Assembly (NCBI GenBank): GCA_003255025.1
Contig: QANY01004819.1
Location: 372,001 to 436,000, forward strand
Direction: 5' to 3'
DNA: 64,000 nt
Source: Datisca glomerata
Taxonomy: Eukaryota; Streptophyta; Magnoliopsida; Cucurbitales; Datiscaceae
Shown here piece by piece: positions 59,011 through 64,000 of this stretch (its first letter is position 1; each line of letters begins with the position of its first letter). Below the pieces are notes generated by a model. The model did not search any database and was not told the DNA's origin. It was given only the letters and a program-made list of their open reading frames with translations. Position numbers and translations under genes: made by a program.

Positions 59011-59404
59011 CCTCCTCACCACATGATGTTCTTTTTAGGACAGAATCACCTCTCACTTTATGTTGAAGCAGAACCATCTTCTCTCATTTTATGACTGCCC
59101 TCTACCTCTTAGGGCAGAGACTCCTCACAACGGAATGCTCACTTTAAGGTAGACTCACCTCTCAGGTTTTATCGAAGTAAAGCCTTGTTCTCTCACCTTA
59201 GTACTACCATCTCTCTCTTATGCAGAATATACTCACAATGGGATACTCCCTTTTACCCTTTTAGGACATCTTTCACCATCTGTAAAAGTAGAGTCATCAT
59301 CTCTTATTTTAATATTGCCTCTATCTCTTACAACAGAGCCCTTCCCAATGGATGCTCCTTTTAGAGAAAAATATAATTTTTCACCCTCCATCGAAGCAAA
59401 GCCT
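59011..59404. repeat. ~111-bp tandem repeat, 3.5 copies
   Basis: Units begin near 59072, 59183 and 59294, with a partial one before. Shared words are CTCTCA/CTTATTTTA, TGCCCTCTACCTCTTA-like, ACTC-x2-CACAA-x-GG-x-ATGCTC and TCGAAGYAAAGCC. One P1BS-like GAATATAC is at 59225-59232. No coding content. Confidence 0.75.
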
Positions 59405-60821
59405 CGAAACCCTAAATCAAACTTCTTATTTATAATCTCTCATAACCCTAATTCCTTTCCTATTAGAATTAGCAAATGATCCAATATCACACACAAAAAT
59501 CTCTTCCTTAAAAATCTCTTCATAAAATAAGATGCAAATCACTAAAAAATCTGAGTCCTATTATCTAACCGTTTGGAGCTTAAAAAATAAAGTTGTGATT
59601 ATATATTTTTAGCATTTAGATTCTGAAGAATATAAAGAGAAATAAAACTTGTACGATTTTTATCGATTTTCTTTATTTTCTTCTTCTCACTTTCTAATTA
59701 AGATCTGGACGTAGATATAAAGGTTTGTAGCTAACTTCATTATTATGTGATAGATACGCCTATTTAATATGCTGATTGTGTAGTTAATTAATAGCGATAA
59801 ACAGTCTATAAACAGTAAGACACTTTGAACCTAAGTCATTGAGACAAAGTAAAAAATAGATTTTTAAGAAAGGATATGTGTTTGATTTAAAATTAACAAT
59901 TACTTGTGAAAAAATGAATCAATCACAGCACGAAGTGATAATTGCAAAAACAGATATTGTTATTTCCATGAGTATTTCATAATTAACTCCATCTTACTGT
60001 TGAATCATCTATATTATTAGCTCGTGATGGATAAAATTCCTTTTTTTTTTTTTGCAACATATACCTATAAATACGTATCTACACATATACTCATCCCCAG
60101 ATCAGCAGGGTTGGGTTTATAGATGAACAAATTCTACTCTATATTCACTGAAAACATGGAAATTCAAGACAGAGTCCTTAATGAATTTTTAATTAATCGG
60201 AAATGATAGAAACAGATTCTTTCAAATAGTCATTGGACCGAACCTTGACCACATGTTTTAGACAAGTCAAATTTTTGGCTTAGGCCTTGTTTTTTTTTTT
60301 TTTTGTGTTGGCTGTCTTGGTTACTTGTTTTGGCTCCTTGCGGTTTCTATTGTTTTGTTTCTTTTCCTTGGTTCTGTCCCTTATAGTGGTCTATCTTAGT
60401 TAGAAAAATGAGTAAAGGACAAAAAATAGAGGAGATGAAAGTTAAAAGATGTCTCATGGTTCTCTATTTCAGTGTATTCAGGCGCGCGCAGCTTTCCATC
60501 CGTGAGTATTTATGCAAGTATATTAGACACTTTGTTGTAGACTTTCTGAAATTCAGTTTGTGAGAGTTATAGGGTCTAAGCTAAGGAAAGTATGCACAAC
60601 TATAAGCCTTTAATAGAACTAGTAAAAAAATATGTGTTTCGCATGTGTTAAGTAATTTAAAATTACACCTATAATTTTAAATTAATATTAATGTTGAAAT
60701 AAATATATTATCTTTTAAACTAATTGTAAGTCTAAATTAAAAGTAAAATAGTAGTAATATGAATACATTAGGTTGTTTATAACATTGTTAAAGTTCTACT
60801 ATAAGTATTTTGTTATTAAAA
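59405..60821. other. intergenic upstream of PHO1, no gene seen
   Basis: AT-rich sequence with T runs near 60038 and 60291. No domain-bearing open frame. Confidence 0.5.
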
Positions 60822-62096
60822 ATAAAAAATGATTAATCATCAAATTATTAGGTTCTATCATATTAAGAGATATCTTATTCGAAAATATTTCTTTCAAATC
60901 ATTTATATGAATTTTCATGTGCCGGTAGCATAAGTATTACATAATATTCAATTTTATATGGTTCTAACTAATAAATTATATTCGACTTCAAAAATAATCT
61001 TAAAATTCTTCAAAATTTAGATGTGTGGATATTTAAGTTTCTAATTTTATAGTAGTATAAAATATCTAATTTTACAAACTATTTATGAGCAAATTAGTAT
61101 TGAATTGAAGTAATATGCTAAAATATGAATTTTTTTAAATGAGAAAAGATGTGAAACCATATATTAAACCATATTACAAGGAGGCTTAAGAATAAAAAGG
61201 AGAATGAAAAGTTTCTCCCTTCTAAGCGTATTTTAATGTAGTAAGATTATCAGACACTTTGTAATAGCTAGTTTCTGAAAAGGAAATAAATCATATAAAA
61301 CTAAGATTGGTAGGCTGGTAATGAGGTAGATAAAACTTTAAAGAGAGTACTAACAATAGGACAAAGGCATTCACGACTGAGCTAGGATAGTGAGGCTAGT
61401 TTATACAATACGTCTATGTTTTATTCAACTTTTTCATTTTGGTAGTGTATATAAGGGATAAAAAATGATTAATCATCAAATTATTAGGTTCTATCATATC
61501 AAGAGATATCTTATTCGAAAATATTTTTTTTCAAATCATTTATATGAATTTTCATGTACCGGTAGCATAAGTATTACATAATATTCAATTTTATATGGTT
61601 CTAACTAATAAATTATATTCGACTTCAAAAATAATCTTAAAATTCTTCAAAATTTAGATGTGTGGATATTTAAGTTTCTAATTTTATAGTAGTATAAAAT
61701 ATCTAATTTTACAAACTATTTATGAGCAAATTAGTATTGAATTGAAGTAATATGCTAAAATATGAATTTTTTTAAATGAGAAAAGATGTGAAACCATATA
61801 TTAAACCATATTTCAAGGAGGCTTAAGAATAAAAAGGAGAATGAAAAGTTTCTCCCTTATAAGCCTATTTTAATGTAGTAAGATTATCAGGCACTTTGTA
61901 ATAGCTAGTTTCTGAAAAGGAAATAAATCATATAAAACTAAGATTGGTAGGCTGGTAATGAGGTAGATAAAACTTTAAAGAGAGTACTAACAATAGGACA
62001 AAGGCATTCACGACTGAGCTAGGATAGTGAGCTAGTTTATACAATACGTCTATGTTTTATTCAGCCTTTTCATTTTGGTAGTGTTTATAAGGGATA
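60822..62096 (+). repeat. 636-bp direct tandem duplication
   Basis: 60822-61457 is repeated at 61458-62096 with only a handful of single-base differences, for example TATATAAGGG against TTTATAAGGG near the ends. No coding region inside. Confidence 0.95.
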
Positions 62097-62210
62097 AGGA
62101 TGCCTAAAAAGAATGCCATGGTTGTCAAGAAACATTTTAAAAGATCTGTACTCTCACTAAGTCAGATTGCACATAATTTATATGATGGTCAAATTCTTTT
62201 CTTATCTACT

Positions 62211-62758
62211 TGTTACGGAATAAACATTGCTAAGAGTTTTGCTGTGCAGATCGAGTACATGCAAATGGAGAAAATGAAGAGAAATAGAAAGAGAAGAGAG
62301 ACACAAGGTTTTATACTGGTACGTTTATATCAAATCAAAACCCACATCCAGTGCTGGAGCTTTTCATAGAAGATTATGGAGACCAAGTACATGGGTCAAG
62401 GATTTACAAGCTTTACAACATAAGAAGACAGAACACAAACTCTCTCTCTCTCAACGTTCGATTCCACGTAAGCAATCCCTTCCCTTCTCGATACAAATTG
62501 CTAGGACGTTTCTATTTCTTTCTCTTTCTGTATTCTGTATTTCAGCTTTCTTCCTTCTCCTTTTCTTTTAACCTTTTGGAAAACAAAAAATGCTTTGAAC
62601 TTTAGATGGATGAATATATATATTTGTTCTGATTGCATGTCTGTTTTCTGTTGTAGACATAGCTACATGTTGTTTAGTTTTAACCAATTAGTCAGTTAAC
62701 CAACTGACTTTACTCATAAAAGACTTAAACACCTAAGTTTGATGCACCAATCATAACA
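62211..62758 (-). repeat. 3' LTR of copia D
   Basis: On the minus strand it starts TGTTATGATTGG after AAGGTGGAGATT and ends CCGTAACA, giving inverted ends TGTTA/TAACA. Plus-strand open frames here (62100-62369, 62351-62605) are incidental. Confidence 0.78.
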
Positions 62759-62830
62759 AATCTCCACCTTGAATCTAGCTTTAGGTTGATCCCATCAAAC
62801 CCTAAAATTGCTCCAACAAACTTTCAGGTT

Positions 62831-63580
62831 TTACCCTGAAACATCATTCAAATTTATCAAGTTTAGGCAGTGATCTAACTTGAAAAATGTGACATGTTTA
62901 GTGATCATATCAGCAGGATTGTCCTCTGTGTGGATCTTCTCCACCTTGACCTTTCCTGATGATATCACTTCCTTTATGAAATGCATCTTGATATCAATAT
63001 GCTTTGTTCTTTCATGGTGCATATGATTTCTGATTAGGTGAATAGCACTTTGGTTGTCATAAAACATAGTTATATTGTCTTTCCTGACACCAAATTCTTC
63101 TACTATCCCTCTTAGCCTTATTGCTTCCTTTACTGATTCAGTAGCTGTAACATATTCAGCTTCTGTTGTAGATGATGCAACCACTGGTTGTAGTGATGTT
63201 TTTTAGCTCACAGTCCACCCAAAGATTGTAAAGACATATCCTATAAGAGATTTCCTCCTCTCAAGATCCCCAGTAAAATCTGAGTCCACATATCCTATGA
63301 TATGTTCCTTTTTAGATTCAGATTTCCCAAATATCAGACCATGCTTAGGAGTACCTTTTAGAAATCACATGATCCAATTTACTGCTTCCCAATGTTCCTT
63401 GCCTAGCTTAGCCATAAACCTGCCTAGAAGACTTGCAGCAAAGGCTAAATCTGGTCTAGTGCAGACCATAGAGTACATAAGACTTCCTACTGCATGGGCA
63501 TAGGGAATTCTATCCATCTAGCTTTGCTCTTCTTCTGTCTTAGGTGATTGCAGGTAAGATAGCTTAAAGTGAGATGCTAG
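62831..63580 (-). pseudogene. copia D end of RT and RNase H
   Basis: Reads G-S-L-M-Y and C-T-R-P-D-L-A-F-A, then G-Y-V-D-S-D-F and G-Y-V-F-T-I-F-G, before RNase H (62831-63184): S-S-T-T-E-A-E-Y-V, D-N-Q-S-A-I-H-L and R-T-K-H-I-D-I-K-M-H-F-I. Stops interrupt near 63205 and 63370. The catalytic RT part is missing. Confidence 0.9.
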
Positions 63581-63589
63581 AGAAGTTTG

Positions 63590-63992
63590 GAGAGGTTTTG
63601 ATTTTATTGAACTCGTCAATGTGTTATTGAATGCTTTTCCCTTCAATCATTTTATGGGTAAAAAACTTGGACTTGAGATAAAATTGGTTTGACAAAGTTT
63701 TAGTCAGGTAAAGATTCTCAAGTTTGAGCCAAATTTCAGCCACTGTCTTCATGTTAACAACTTCCCTTAGGTCTTTATCACTGAGGCTCAAAATCAGTGT
63801 ATTGTATGCCTTCTTCATGATGTCTTTCTTCTTCTCTTCAGAATAAGTCGAAGACATCTTACTCTCTCCTTCAAGTGCCTCATCTAATCTCAAATTCCCC
63901 AAGAGTGCCAGCATTTTTATCTTCCATATTGCAAAGTTGTTTGTGCCATCAAACTTGTCAATGTCATGTTTGATTGTTGTTGTTGCCATCAT
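63590..63992 (-). pseudogene. copia D gag, N-terminal part
   Basis: An open frame of 122 codons from ATG 63992 (or 63989) with F-D-G-T-N-N-F-A-I-W-K and A-E-I-W-L-K-L-E-N-L-Y, the UBN2-type gag. It stops at K-S-I-Q, where relatives continue. The next bases lead within about 100 bp into the RT end. The 5' LTR and primer site are outside the window. Confidence 0.88.
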
Positions 63993-64000
63993 AAACCATT

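Larger units (their letters stand above)
62211..64000 (-). mobile_element. Ty1/copia element D with internal deletion, partly outside window
   Basis: On the minus strand: gag start near the right edge, the end of RT with RNase H, a polypurine tract and a 3' LTR ending at 62211. The 5' LTR should lie just beyond 64000. The middle of the polyprotein is absent. Confidence 0.88.

Overview
The window is nuclear DNA from a flowering plant, almost certainly a eudicot. It is AT-rich, with GT-AG introns, long runs of decayed Ty3/gypsy and Ty1/copia retrotransposons primed by initiator-Met-tRNA-like sites, a LINE, a CACTA and an hAT DNA transposon, microsatellites and one assembly gap. I cannot name the genus from sequence alone.

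One intact host gene was found: a PHO1-family phosphate exporter on the minus strand. Its start codon is at 58060 and its stop ends at 26943. Fifteen exons with consistent phases and GT-AG borders join into an uninterrupted frame of 785 codons plus stop, with SPX at the N-terminus and EXS at the C-terminus. The gene spans 31.1 kb mainly because intron 3 (32903-56886) is about 24 kb. That intron holds copia element A (32966-45560) with copia element B nested inside its 5' LTR (33265-~41124), an LTR-like repeat (46649-47800), a truncated LINE (~47801-49838) and copia element C (49981-56877). A, B, C and the LINE all lie antisense to PHO1. Element C sits four to nine bases inside the exon-3 splice donor, and element A lies 63 bases before the exon-4 acceptor.

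Left of the gene: a decayed gypsy element with its 3' LTR (1-4370); a CACTA transposon (4900-8495) that has captured three exons and two introns of a host FG-GAP-repeat protein gene; an LTR-like repeat (9304-10525, sister of 46649-47800); a near full-length second gypsy element of the same family (11029-16272, TSD GGAAC); AT-rich DNA with a TAA/TA microsatellite around a 207-N gap; a degenerate ~88-bp satellite-like array (18540-19075); an hAT element (20116-23811) with a broken transposase; three ~280-bp tandem repeats; and a mosaic tandem array built from the 3' end of a copia element (25015-26770), which abuts the PHO1 3' UTR.

Right of the gene: the PHO1 upstream region with a TA-repeat close to the start, a ~111-bp tandem repeat (59011-59404), a 636-bp direct duplication (60822-62096), and a minus-strand copia element D (62211 to the window end) in which gag has been joined to the end of RT/RNase H by internal deletion.

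No prokaryotic features, CRISPR arrays, rRNA or tRNA genes were recognised. The most notable results are the split PHO1 gene with its splice-site-hugging retroelement, the gene-capturing CACTA element, and several microhomology-type rearrangements. I see no evidence of an entirely new type of biological system.
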